Assembly: GCA_002150815.3 (NCBI GenBank)
Contig: NDFF03000158.1
Coordinates: 62,001 to 126,000 of the forward strand
Source of the DNA: Grammothele lineata
Lineage: Eukaryota; Basidiomycota; Agaricomycetes; Polyporales; Polyporaceae
Direction of reading: 5' to 3'
DNA length: 64,000 nucleotides
The number at the start of each line of letters is the position of its first letter. Position 1 is the first letter of the stretch. The notes below the pieces were generated by a model. That model worked only from the letters and a program-made list of their open reading frames with translations, did not search any database and was not told the origin of the DNA. Made by a program: the position numbers and the translations under genes. Positions 23,301 through 34,671 of the stretch are shown piece by piece.

Positions 23301-26300
23301 CAGTAGTGAGTTATCCAGATTGCATGTTCAAGACTCGGTGGTGACTATCTTCATCTGCAGAGGCTTGCTGGGCCATCCACACGAGGGACTACCGCGTACA
23401 TAATCCTCAGAATTGTCAAATTCTGGTTACCGTCCCCGAGATGCTGGCAATCATGCTCTTGTCTCCACCTTTGGCTCGGACGTGGACGCCAAGGATCAAG
23501 AGGTAAGCTGCCAGTCGTCGTCCATTTAAGTATTAGCACTGAGCGTAATGTAGGATCATTCTGGACGAAATCCACACAATCGGTCAGCAAGAGGGTGGTG
23601 CAGTATGGGAACAAATCATCTTACTAGCTCCATGCCCCCTCATGTCAGTCCGCTTGATTCTCCCGCTCAGCGACTACTAATGCCCTTCTAGTGGCTTATC
23701 CGCTACTATCGGAGAGCCGGAAAAGTTCAACGCATGGCTAGCTTCGGTACAAAAAGCACACGGGTTCAAGCACACCTTCATCCACCACCCGCACAGGTAC
23801 TCGCACCTCCGCAAGTTCACCTACACTCTCCAACCTGAACACCAACCCAAGCAATTCAACGGCCTCCCCGAGCACCAGAAAACCGACCGTCTCAGGTTCC
23901 TCCACCCCATCTCGATGCTGTCCTTCGGCGCGCGCCGACTTCCCCCGGACTTCTCTCTCGAAGCGGCAGACTGCCTGTCGTTGTTCCGCGCGTTCGAAAA
24001 GTCGCGAGATAGGCTGGGGTTCGACATCGAGCCGCTCGACCCGACGCGGTTCTTCGAGGACGCCCGCGGGGAGCTTTTGAAGCAGAAGGATATCCTGCGC
24101 TACGAGGCCGCGTTGACGGAGCGCGTGTCGACTATGATCGACTCGACAGATCCTCAGGATCACACTTCTCCTTTGAATGGTATCATCAAGATGGTGTCGG
24201 ACCCGGTCCTGGAGAAGATCGACGAGAAGTACGTTCCGGACTCGAAGCTGTACTTCGCGAACCTCATCCAGCTGGTGTCTGATCTGCACGCGAGCGGTGA
24301 CCTGGTAAGTCTCGAGCTCACCTTTAGAGTGAGAGCAGAAAGCTAAATACCGTACTGCAGCCCGCGCTGCTGTTCAACTTCGACCGCAAAGTGTGCGAGA
24401 AGATGGCACAGGCGATTCTAGATGTCCTCGAGAGCGCCGAGGAACACTGGCGCGAGACGAACCCCGAGTGGAAGCGCAAGATCAAGCAGTTCGAGCTATG
24501 GCAGTCGAGGGCCAAAGAGCGCGAGCGCCAGGCGGAGCGGCTCAAGAAGGTCAAGAAGGACGACGACAAGCCCTCGGCGGCGGCGGAGCCCGAGAGCAGC
24601 TGGGAGGCGTCGTTCGACCCCGAAGACCCGTCGCCGCAGTTCTCGTTCGCCGGCATGTCGCCTGCGTTCACGAAGGAGGACTTGGATGAGGAGATTCGGA
24701 GTTTGGCGAGGTGGAGTTCGGCGCCGGAGTGGGCGCTGAAGGGCCTTAGGAGGGGTATTGGCGTGCACCATTCGGGTATGAACAAGCATTACCGCACGCT
24801 GGTTGAGAGGTGAGTACCACCCCCCCCTGCCGTCGCCTGGTTTATCTGAACCCCGTTTGATTAGTCTGTACCGAGCCGGGTACCTCCGTGTTGTCATTGC
24901 CACAGGTCAGTCACTGGCGCGAAGCATTTGAGACACGTTCCTCATTCTTTCTTCCAGGAACGCTCGCTCTTGGTATCAACGCCCCCACGAGAACCTCAGT
25001 GTTCTGCGGAGACTCTCCTTTCCTCACAGCACTCATGGTACGTGTAGCCAATCATAAGCAGAGCAGTGACTTAACAAAGCGATGTTTCAGTACCGTCAAT
25101 GTGCTGGACGCGGTAAGTAACTTCATAGCCATGTCAAAAGCCAGATCTGTGCTCATGTTTGTTTTCAGCCGGCCGCAGAGGGTTCGATCTCCTCGGCAAA
25201 GTCGTATTCTACAGCCTTCCCATGGACAGGTGCCAACGTCTCGTGCTTTCCAAGCTACCTTCGCTCGGTGGAAACTTCCCGCTCACCTCGACCATGGTTC
25301 TCCGTCTGTTCAACTTGCTCCAGGGCTCCAACGACGCTCCTGTCGCTTGCGAAGCCATCAAGAGTCTTCTCCGCCTGCCCCACATCAGCTTCGTCTCTGA
25401 TGTCGGCCGAGAACAGATTCTGCACCACATCCGCTTCAGCATCGACTATCTCCGTCGCTCTGGTCTTCTCGACGAGTCCGGCAATCCGGTAAATCTATTC
25501 GGCGTAGCCGCTCACCTTTACTACACGGAGCCCAGCAATCTTGCGCTGGTCGCGCTCATGCGCCATGGGGTCATTCACAGGATCTGCAACCAAGCCAGCC
25601 TCATCACCGCCAAGCGCGATGTTATGCTGCTCTTCTCGCACCTCTTCGGACGTCGTTACCTGCCCAAGGCTTACGCTTCCCCTCAATTCCTCGAAACAAT
25701 CACTAGGAAGTCGCCTTCAAAGGTCGTGCTTCCACCCCTACCGAAAGATGCTCGTAAAGTGCTCCTAGCACATGAGGACCATATCACCCGCGTCTTCACC
25801 GGATATGCGCTGGCGTATGTTTCCCACCATGCCGAACAACTCGGACAAGATACCAAGCTGCCCCTCAGCCACAAGACCCTCTGTCCAACCGGCGTTACGG
25901 ACTCTACCCCCTTCCGCGAGCACCTCCGCCGCACCGCCGTATCGGCTACCGCACGCTCGCCTTTCGTCGCAACATCCGGCCACGGCGACCACTTCCGCAC
26001 CGCCAGAGAGCTCAGCGAGACGACCCGGGACGGCCTGCACCTCAACGAGTACGCCATCCCGTCCATGCGCCCGTTCACCGCGGTCCCGGGCGACCGCGAC
26101 GGGGACGCGGCGGACGAGTTCGCGCTGAACGCGTACCTGCTCGACTTCTACACGCACGGCCAGACCGCCGCGCTCCGCGCCGCGAACGGGATCCGCGATG
26201 GGGAGATGTGGTATGTGCTCCAAGACTTCTCGCTCACGCTCAAGGCGGTCCGCACCGGGCTCGTGCAGCTCCTCCAGAAGGCGGCTGCGGCCGCGGCGGA

Positions 26301-26532
26301 CAGCCGTGCTGAGTCCGTGGCGGGCGACGATGCGGTGTCGGAGCTGGACAGTGGGTATGGGACGATGGGTACGGGCGTGGACCCGGCGGAGGCGGACCCG
26401 GACATGGAGGGCGGGGCGCCTAGCACGTTCAAGCGGCCGGCGGGGGTGTCGGATCGGGATTGGAGGGTTTATGAGGTCGTGGACGGAGTGACTGCCGAGT
26501 TCGACGAAAAGTTCCGCGCGATGTGGGCGTGA
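20358..26532 (+). CDS. DDX60-like Ski2-type DExH RNA helicase
   Basis: Fifteen exons: 20358-20547, 20600-20815, 20869-21035, 21097-21255, 21318-22304, 22363-23086, 23144-23305, 23361-23502, 23554-23643, 23692-24304, 24361-24809, 24865-24905, 24958-25037, 25091-25112 and 25169-26532. They give 1801 aa. Helicase motifs are intact: I APTSAGKT (about residue 815), Ia APTKAL, II DEIH (about 920), III SATIG (about 950), later GVHHSGM and [13 protein letters not shown], and VI QCAGRAGRRG (about 1343). The long N-terminal half, the size near human DDX60 (1712 aa) and the C-terminus ending REFRAMWA-like (KFRAMWA) point to the DDX60 branch rather than Ski2, Mtr4 or Brr2. Vertebrate DDX60 is interferon-induced and antiviral; fungal relatives are uncharacterised. 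A Lys-rich linker lies at about residues 575-600. Two genes downstream, on the same strand, is an Argonaute. Confidence 0.9.
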
Positions 26533-26942
26533 GCTATAGAGTAATAGCCTCTCATCATTTCCGCACTACTTACCTCACCGACTCTCTGACCAGCCCTCCT
26601 GCATTGCTTTCTGCTTACCATGTAACTGCTTTCTTCCCCCATCTCTACGCGCACGCATGTGTTTTGATCTCGCTTTCTTGCTTACGACCCCTCATGCTAT
26701 CATTGCCCCAATGTACTACACCTTCCAGTACTGGAAATCGCAATCCAAGTCATTCTCAGTGGCTGTGCGACTCCTCTTGCCTTCGTACTTATCCAGTACA
26801 TCCTGAGTGGCACCGCATCCTCAAGGATATGACGTCGTTTTTCCCTCCGCCATGTCCGCAGCTACCTGACTTCCACAGCATGCTAATCAGTGGTCATTAC
26901 CACCCATCTGCACCAATCCATCTTCTCTTGTCTTACACAACC
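26533..26942 (+). promoter_or_regulatory. gap between DDX60-like gene and the 256-aa protein gene
   Basis: 410 nt, pyrimidine-rich in its second half, as expected for a fungal promoter/leader. In-phase ATGs at 26829 and further upstream could extend the next protein; I see no motif in that extension. Confidence 0.35.
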
Positions 26943-27962
26943 ATGAACCCTACCGAGAGGGCCGTCTTCTTGACCCCTCGCCAAGACTCGCTTTTAGGCG
27001 ACTTGGTGGATCTTTCCGACCAGTGGCTCGAAAAGCACAGCGGAACCGGCGCATATAGCGGGGCCGCACAGCGAACGCAAATCTTGTATGCCCTGTTTTT
27101 CATCGTTTGCCCTTGACCTACGCAGATTCCTGACCACCCGTACTATCTATCAGTTACCCACCGACGATTGCACACCTGCGCCTGCTCTTGTCTATGCTGC
27201 ACGAGTATGACGACAAAGTCCACCACACGAAGACGACGCTTGACACTGCTCCCGGTCTTCTTATCCTCCACGAGGTGTCAGCATACCTTACTTCTCACGA
27301 AACAGATGCGACGTATGTGATCTCTCATTGAAGTACCGGAGGGAACATCCACTGATCTCAGGCCAACAACAGGTTGGCCGCTTATTTGTCTGTGGTGTCC
27401 TCGGCCCTCGCTCTTGCCGCGTCGTGGTCTCCGAAAAGGTGCACTTCACCTATCGCCTGACTTGCCACCGTGGAGCTGACAGCGTATGTTCACCTGCAGC
27501 TCAGCCCGGTCCAAGCTAGTGGTTTTTGATTCGGGTCTGAACTCGCTCAAGCTCCCAATTCTACGCGCCCTCGCGTTTGACGAAGACGATGACGGGTCCT
27601 CGACGGAGACACAGCGCCGGGAGACGCTGTCAGTCCTCCTGGAGCGGTACGTAGAATGGAAGGTGGTCTTCAACGAAGGTGGATGCCTCTAGACTTCGCT
27701 GTGATTGTGCGTATGCTAACGACACACGCTTGGAACAGCAGATCCTACCGAAGGGAGTGCGTCAGATGTAGAGGAGGGAGAGGCGTCGAGCGTTCAAGCG
27801 ACACGGAAAAGGTCGCTGAGGATATCTCGGACGCGAGGTGCGCAGGTAGGAGGAGAACCGGGAGATCATATCGCGGCGGAGGACACCTGGACGTGGTCAG
27901 AGGAGCGCTGGATTGACCCCGACAGTGGAGGCGAGAGGACGATATTTTCGTGGCTTGAATAA
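26943..27962 (+). CDS. unrecognised 256-aa protein between helicase and Argonaute
   Basis: Exons 26943-27085, 27154-27312, 27373-27438, 27500-27678 and 27739-27962 close to 256 aa in one frame, which is good evidence that the gene is real. The N-terminal 175 residues are compact and mixed alpha/beta. Two hydrophobic strands stand out: PGLLILHEVSAYL and RSKLVVFDSGLN. The first resembles the Walker B strand of RecA-like proteins with Glu for Asp, but no Walker A loop is present. Residues about 150-160 carry an acidic insert (DEDDDG). The tail from about 185 is charged and low-complexity, with a basic patch (RKRSLRISRTR) and a Trp/acidic end (TWTWSEERW, IFSWLE). A RecA-like ATPase-dead subunit of a repair or meiosis complex is one possibility; I cannot assign a family. 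It shares strand with both RNA-related neighbours. Confidence 0.72.
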
Positions 27963-28647
27963 TGGTGTTATGTTTGCTGTTAGTCGCGAGTGAGACGAAG
28001 CTAGCGATTCGGACTACGACGATACATGGTAGCCTCTTCTTTTACACGGTGACCTTACACCACGGGGCGGAAGTGAGGTACATAGCATGCTCCTTGTCCC
28101 AGTATCTAGAATATGAGAATTCGACTAACTTCGCTGGAGTAGACTGACTGCAGGTCTGCAATCGCTTGCATTGTGTCGGAAGAGGACAAGGACGCCGCGA
28201 TCAAGAGCGAAGAGCACAGCGAGCCGCCCCGGGCTGCCGGGCCGGACGACTTCGGATCATTAACGAGCCGGTGGCCTGCGGCAATTTAAGCGCCTGCGAC
28301 GCGCTACGCGTAGCGGACGAGGAGAGGAATGCTTGTGGAATCGGCCCCAGACATGTTATCAGACCTGCTGCTGCGGTAGACATAGCTGCGACGCGCAATC
28401 TAGCCCACCGTGTCCATCCATATCCCCCTCTCTGCTGGCCTCAACGACCGCTCGGTGAAGACACGCCCCAAGAATACGAATACCCTTTGCAGCTTGAAAA
28501 CCAACGTCTTCTTCAGCTTGTGCACGGTTCGAATACTGGTTCGTCGACCTATTTAATCCTCTCTCCTTCTTTTCTCTCTCGGCTTGTAGCCCAGTGCGAA
28601 CCACCACCAACCCACGGAGGCACAAGAGCTCACCCCATCTTCTAGCC
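27963..28647 (+). promoter_or_regulatory. promoter region of the Argonaute gene, with TATA box
   Basis: 685 nt without a convincing gene. TATTTAA at 28550-28556 lies 92 nt before the Argonaute ATG and is followed by a pyrimidine-rich leader, supporting the start at 28648. A 159-codon frame at 28166-28645 is out of phase and motif-free. Confidence 0.5.
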
Positions 28648-31600
28648 ATGTCTCAATACCGCACCATGGAAGTCTACGTCAACGCGTTCGAAATCACGCA
28701 CATACCCCGCAATGATTACTACCAGTTCGACGGTTAGCGAAGCTTCTCCCATACATCACATGTGACGTACTAATCACGGCGTTCACATCGTACTCCGGCC
28801 CTGGCAGTCGGTGAGTTCGCCTAAGAACTCTCGTATACGCGCCGAGTGCCCCGCTCATACGAGCAACGCAGACATTCTTACGTCTGACAACAAAACATTG
28901 CCTAAGCGTCGAAACCTAGAGATTATTGACCGCCTCCAGAACTCTCATGCCGCTGTCTTCAACCCTCGCCCCATCTACGATGGACGAAAGATCATGTTCT
29001 CTCGGGGACACATCCCGGCTCAGCCGGTAAGTTCTCCCGAAACTTCATCGACTACATCCCTTCACTCCGGATAGTTCCAAGTTACTCTCGGAAGGTCAAC
29101 GTTTCGGGTCACCATCAGGCGTGTAGGGATAGTGAATACGGGGTATGTAGCTTGTCGAAGACTCGTAACTATCTAACACGATGTCTTCTATCAAGCCTGC
29201 TTCGACGGCTGGTCGGGTTGGACACAGAGACTCCCACTTCCGGCCGCGAAGATGAGGCGTCCCTTATGCCGTTGAACCTGCTGCAGCTCATCGTGCGACA
29301 AGCTCCAAATATGAGACACGGGTATCCACCAGACTCTCAATCGTTCTTCGTGGCTACCGGGGCCCGCAACCTAGAGAGAGGCCTTTCCGCGTGGAGGGGT
29401 TTCTACCAGTAAGCTCAGGTTGATTGGCCACTACCGCTTCTTGTTGTTAACGTTTAGCAGGAGCGTACGGCCTTCTCCAGGCCGATTCCTCCTCAATATC
29501 GATACCACTAATGCCGTAGTGTACGCTCCACACCATCATATTCACACACCCGTGAACTCACTTCTCTACCGCAGCTATTCCCCCGGCGAATTGGTTGATA
29601 CTATGATGGCGTGGTTGGGCGTGAGAGACGCATCTATTTTGGCAAGACTTGACCGCACGCAGCTCCACAAGTTGAAGACATTCCTCAAGGACGTCGTCGT
29701 TAGAGTCAGGGAGCCGAGGGACAGGATGCCTATTAAGTCCATTGTAGACATCGTTCCTGAGGCTGGCCTGCAGGAATTCGACAACAAGGAAGGAGAACGT
29801 ATCACCGTGCAGGTACGACGTTGTGCTCGTCTACTTTCGCGACCAAAGTTAAACCTGGGGTCTCCTTGTTTTTCTACAGCGACACTTTGAAACGAAGTAC
29901 AACGTCCGGGTCAAATTGCCGCGCATCGTGGGCGTGAGGCTCGGCAGGACTGCCATCGTCCCTGCGGAGTTCTGCGAGATCCTGCCCGGCCAGATCTACC
30001 GCAAACGGATCCCACCCGAGGTCCAAGCTAACTTCCTACGTAGCTCGACCCAGAAGCCGCGCGACAGGCTCAATATGCTTCACCGCGCGATAAGCAACAA
30101 CGTCGGCCGTCTTCTTCGTCTTCCTTTCGGATCGCGGTGTTAACCTTTCACAATCAGGAATTCAACCACGCCGACTCCGACTTCATGAAAGATGCTGGTA
30201 TGGCGGTCAGCACGACTCCCTTGATAATAAAAGGTAGCATCATGACCACTCCCCGTATAATGTACAAGCACAACACTCTGGTGAGTACCAGACTAGGTTT
30301 GATTGTGCCTAAACTGAACGGCCCGGCGTGCCGCAGTCTATCCAACCAAAGCAGGGAGCGTGGAACGTGGTCAACCAACAGTTCTGCGAGCCTGGGATGC
30401 TGGATGGCTGGGCAGTTGTGTTATTCGGGTCTCCACGCACCACTGGGGAGAGAGAGAGGCAGCAGGTTATGCATTTCGTACAGAACCTTGTGAGGAATCT
30501 CAAACAGCTCGGTGAGTTTGCGTATACAACCCAACTGTTCACTGATGAACTCACGCATTGTGATCCAGGCGTAGGTAAGGACAGATCTTTCTATTGCACA
30601 CCACCATACGCTTACATCCCCCTTTCAACCACAAGTCGTAAGACAGGAACAACCGCCTATATTAGCTGGAAACGATCAGAACCCTACTCCAGTAATCCTC
30701 CCCCGATGTGGCAACACGTATTCTCTCGAGCTGACGCACGAATGGCTAGACCTTGCGAGACATTGGCCGTAGAATCGCAAAAGCAAAATGGCCTTTCCTC
30801 CTCGTTTTGCTCCCCGAGAACGCCGCGGAGTGCAGGCGGGAAGTGAAACATTGGGGAGACACCGTGGCTGGCGTCATCACTCAATGTGTGGTGCGTGGTA
30901 CATCTCCCCGCGCACGGACTAGGATCTAGACTCAATTCGACAAATAGAGGGGAGGAAAATGGGACAAAAGGGCAAATGACCAGTACCTCAACAATGTTGC
31001 CCTCAAGTGAGAGTTCCTCTTGTCATATTATAGATCAGCTGCTTATCCGACGACGACTTCAGGATCAACGCAAAGCTCAACGGGCTGAACTCGACGGTCG
31101 AATCACTGAACCATTTCTTTCGAGAAACCATGGTCATCGGTGCGTCACTCCTAAACAGCACATTTCGTTATGGTTGATCGCGTCCTCCTAGGCGCCGACG
31201 TCAGCCACCCCGGTCCCGGAGTGAGACACAGGCCCTCCTTTGCAGGCTTGTTCGCGACCGTCGGGCCGCATCCCAACCAGATGACGTCCATCAGCGCGCT
31301 CCAGCAGCCCCGGACGGAGATCATCGAGGGGCTGAAGGGTATGGTAGTCGTGAGTAGACGAGTCGGCAGGAATATATGCCTGCGACTCGGACTGACATGG
31401 TCTCAGCACGCGCTCAGCAAGTGGAAAAACTGCCGCGAGTCGCTGCCCTACGGGCCGCGGCCTGTGGAGCCTCCCAAGAAAATCGTCTTCTACAGGGACG
31501 GCGTGAGCGAGGGCGAGTTCGACAAGGTTGCGGAGCAGGAGATCCCCCAGATCAAGGGTGCGCGTCTTGACACTTCAAGTTGCCGTCGTCGTCCTCCGCT

Positions 31601-32492
31601 GACCCCTATCGTAGAGGCATATAAGGCGTGTGGTATCCCGCGAGACAAGTGGCCTCAGATTCTGTTCATCGTCGTGGGCAAGAGGTAGCTCCACTTTCGT
31701 ACCTTTCCAGGTCCACCAGTCAGTGACCGGCTTCTCCCCCACCCCCTTTCCCCCGCAGACACCACATCCGGTTCTTCCCCAAAGAGTGAGCGAAGCTCCT
31801 TTCGCGCGTCTTCGCATTCCTCACCCTCCACCAGCGGCCGCGACGCAGACAAGTCCGAGAACTGCCCCGCCGGGCTCCTGGTGAACCACACGGTCCGGAG
31901 TCCCAAGTACGAGGACTTCTACCTGCAGTCGCACGCGGGTTTGCTGGGCAGTACGTACCCTTAGCCCTCAACTGCGGCCTACCCCGAGGGCTGAAAAGGC
32001 GTCCGTTTGCAGCGAGCAGACCGTCTCATTATACCATCCTGGCGAACGAGACGGATTACGATAAGTCACAGTGGGTTGACCTCGCTGAGTTGACAATACG
32101 AGGAAGCTGATTGCCTGTTAGGATCTACTCGATGTCGTTCGACCTTTGTCACCTGTACGCCAGCGCAACCCGCTCGGTCTCTATCCCCGCCCCGGTGTAT
32201 TGTGAGTATCTCCCGCCCATGATCTCGCCCGAACTCCGAGTTGCTGACGTTTCGTATCTCAGATGCCGACGTACGTAGCGTCACCGCGACGCCGTTTCTC
32301 GTTGACATTACGCTCAGTCGCTGACGGTTCTTCCCACAGAAACTCTGCAGCAGGCTAGAGTTCCACTTCGACAACGCAGCCGCCCTGAGCGACACCGCAA
32401 CAGACGTCACCGGGGAGGAAGAGTTCGATCTAGAGCACTGGAAGCGGATGTTCCTGCCCTCGAAGCTTGGTGACACTTCTTTCTTCCTCTAG
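28648..32492 (+). CDS. Argonaute with intact slicer tetrad
   Basis: Exons 28648-28732, 28872-29026, 29075-29142, 29196-29408, 29461-29812, 29880-30101, 30158-30280, 30337-30511, 30636-30691, 30750-30890, 30948-31006, 31063-31139, 31192-31349, 31407-31557, 31615-31684, 31759-31785, 31835-31950, 32013-32064, 32122-32201, 32263-32270 and 32340-32492 give 846 aa. Order: short N domain, linker (NLLQLIVRQAPNMRHGY), PAZ (about 230-350), MID (LLVLLPENAAECRREVK), PIWI. The DEDH tetrad is present at about D578 (GADVSHP), E618 (RTEII), D659 (YRDGVSEG) and H755 (SRPSHYT). VGKRHHIRFFPK and DKSENCPAGL also match. It should bind small RNAs and cleave targets in RNA silencing. There is no Gly/Arg-rich N-terminal extension. 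Exon 32263-32270 is an 8-nt microexon. A further 6-nt exon (30569-30574) may exist; it would give LGVVVRQ at the MID entry. Confidence 0.92.
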
Positions 32493-33172
32493 GACCCCTT
32501 TTGAACTTGGTGAACGCGTGCGCATGAGGGTTGACAGTAGAATTGTAATGTAGTAGTGCTAGTGCTTCTTTTATACCCTGAACTTGAATGTAGCCTCGTA
32601 CTTGTGTAGCGTTGGCATCTATGAATCTGATCTTGAATGAGAATGACGAACGAGCATGCGATTGCACACAGTGGGCTACAACGATGGGCCAGGGCAAGAA
32701 ATCAAAAGCCTTGAAACGGCATCGATATCTTCAGTTGAGTGAACTATGAGCGAGGGATGTTGATACATGTACAGGCTGTCAGGTCGTATGTACTAAGTAC
32801 TCGCGACTACTAGATAACTTGTGGTGCGCTATTAGCAAGTTGAATTGTATCGGTATGAAATCGACGGGAATGTGGAATGCGGTTAGTGGGAGACAGACAG
32901 AGGGAGTTGGTGTATGGCCGAGACAGTGCGCGAGCGAACGTGCGTGTTACATGATGCGAAAAAATACAATGTTGAACTGCCGGTGAGAGCGGAGATGCAA
33001 TGTATGATGCGAGTTGAATCGACGCCGTGCGCACGGCGTGCGGGGGTGAGTATGCACGGAGAGAAAGAGAGGCGGCAAGGCTCGGAGATGTCATTAATGA
33101 TGAGGGAACGGAGGCGGGCGCGGGTGCGACTCGTACGGGTGCGGGGTCCGAGGATCGAGACAGACAGGTCCG
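32493..33172. other. convergent 3' region, Argonaute / GTP cyclohydrolase
   Basis: 680 nt between two facing stop codons. Only motif-free shadow frames are present. It should hold both 3' UTRs, which could overlap as antisense. Confidence 0.45.
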
Positions 33173-34671
33173 CTACCGCTTGATGAGCGTGAGGAACTCC
33201 TCGCGGGTCTTCTGCTGCGTGCGGAAGCAGCCGAGCATGCAGGACGTCACGGTCACCGCGCCCGGTTTCTGCACGCCGCGCATCGTCATGCACATATGCC
33301 TGCACGTCCGGCCACGGGTTGGGTGTGGGTGGCAGGCATGTCAGGGAGGATCAGATCGGGTCGTCAGCGCTCGATTCTGCGCGGGGTGCGGATCAGAGGA
33401 ACACGGGGGAGGTGCGGAATCTGGAAGGTCAGGAAAGGAGGTGGGGGAAATGAAGTACAGGAGGGGCGGGGGGAGGAGGAACAAACGCGAGAACCGCGGA
33501 AATGACAATGACCGGGGGAAGAAAAAACCAAGCCACTCACGTCGCCTCCATCACGACCGCGACGCCGCGGGGGTGGATCGCCTCCTGCACGGCGAGCGCG
33601 ACCTGCTTCGTGAGCCGCTCCTGGACCTGCAGCCGGCGACTAAACGTCTCCGCGATCCGCGCGAGCTTCGAGAGGCCGAGGACGAGCTTGTTCGGGATGT
33701 AGGCTATCGCTATCTGCACGTATATTTGGTTGACGGTTAACGGTGGGCGATCGGGAGTGTTCCTTGCTTCTCCGCCTCCGCCTCAGCGCGTGGGGGCGCG
33801 CACGCACGAGGGCGGGGCGTGCTCGGGGCCGCGCGGGGAAGCAAGGGAGCGGAGGGTAGGGGGATGACGCTCACCTTGCCTGTAAATGGGACGAGGTGGT
33901 GCTCGCAGAGGCTAGAGACGTCAATATCGCGCACGAGCACCATCTCATCGTGGTCTTCCTCGAAGACGGCGTCATTGATAATGTCTGCCCGCCGCGCGAC
34001 GGACGGACGGACGGGGAAAAACAAGGTTAACACTTGGGTAACAGACCGCGCAGGGGTGTGGGGGCGGGTGGGAGACGCACCGGCTAAACGCTCTTCGTAC
34101 CCACGCGTCATCCACAAAAGAGCTTTAGCATAGCGGTCTGGGGTCTTGAGGAGGCCTTCCCTGTCGGGATCTTCGCCTATGCACTCGAGGATGGTGCGGA
34201 CGGCGGTAGAGAGCTTCTTCTCCCGTTCCGCGCGTTCTTCGGGGGTCGCGTTGAGACGGAGGTGCGTCGACTTTGCTTCGCGCGCGTCGTCAGCCCGGCA
34301 GGCAATGTATCGGGGAGAAGGTAAGGGGGGAGGTGGGGGCCGCGGCGGCGGGATATACGCGGGGGAAGGGCTCGCTCACCTGGCCAGCCAAGGCCGTTCT
34401 GGTCGACAAGGGGACTGCTCACCCTGGCTACGGCCTTGGAGGAGTACGCGGGGGTGTGTATGCCCGAGAGGGGCCGGAAGCCGTAGCCCTCGAGCCTGTG
34501 CGGGGTTACGCCTGTATGGCGCTGACCCGCAGAGCCGTCGCGCGCGGGGGAAGCGGCGTCGTCGGCGTCGCGGAGCTGGTCGGGGACGACGTCGCGCTCA
34601 TCCTGGGCGATCTTGAGCTTGTGGAGGGATTTTTCGAGGTGGTCCTGGCTCGCGGGGTCGTCGAAGGACAT
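33173..34671 (-). CDS. FOL2: GTP cyclohydrolase I
   Basis: Exons 34380-34671, 34081-34275, 33875-33984, 33541-33713 and 33173-33299 give 298 aa. The enzyme opens GTP to 7,8-dihydroneopterin triphosphate, the first step to folate and tetrahydrobiopterin, in cytosol as a decamer. Zinc and active-site elements are in place: [11 protein letters not shown] (Cys and His ligands), [18 protein letters not shown], then [14 protein letters not shown] and a second zinc cysteine in TSCMLGCFR. The first ~90 residues are a disordered fungal-type extension. I start at MSFDDPASQ because the upstream in-frame ATG (34743) adds only composition-biased sequence. It is convergent with Argonaute and divergent from the ABC transporter. 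Confidence 0.95.

Noticed and set aside
28166..28645. 159-codon frame upstream of Argonaute as a possible N-terminal extension
   Set aside because: It is out of phase with the Argonaute start, lacks Argonaute-like sequence and overlaps the TATA box.
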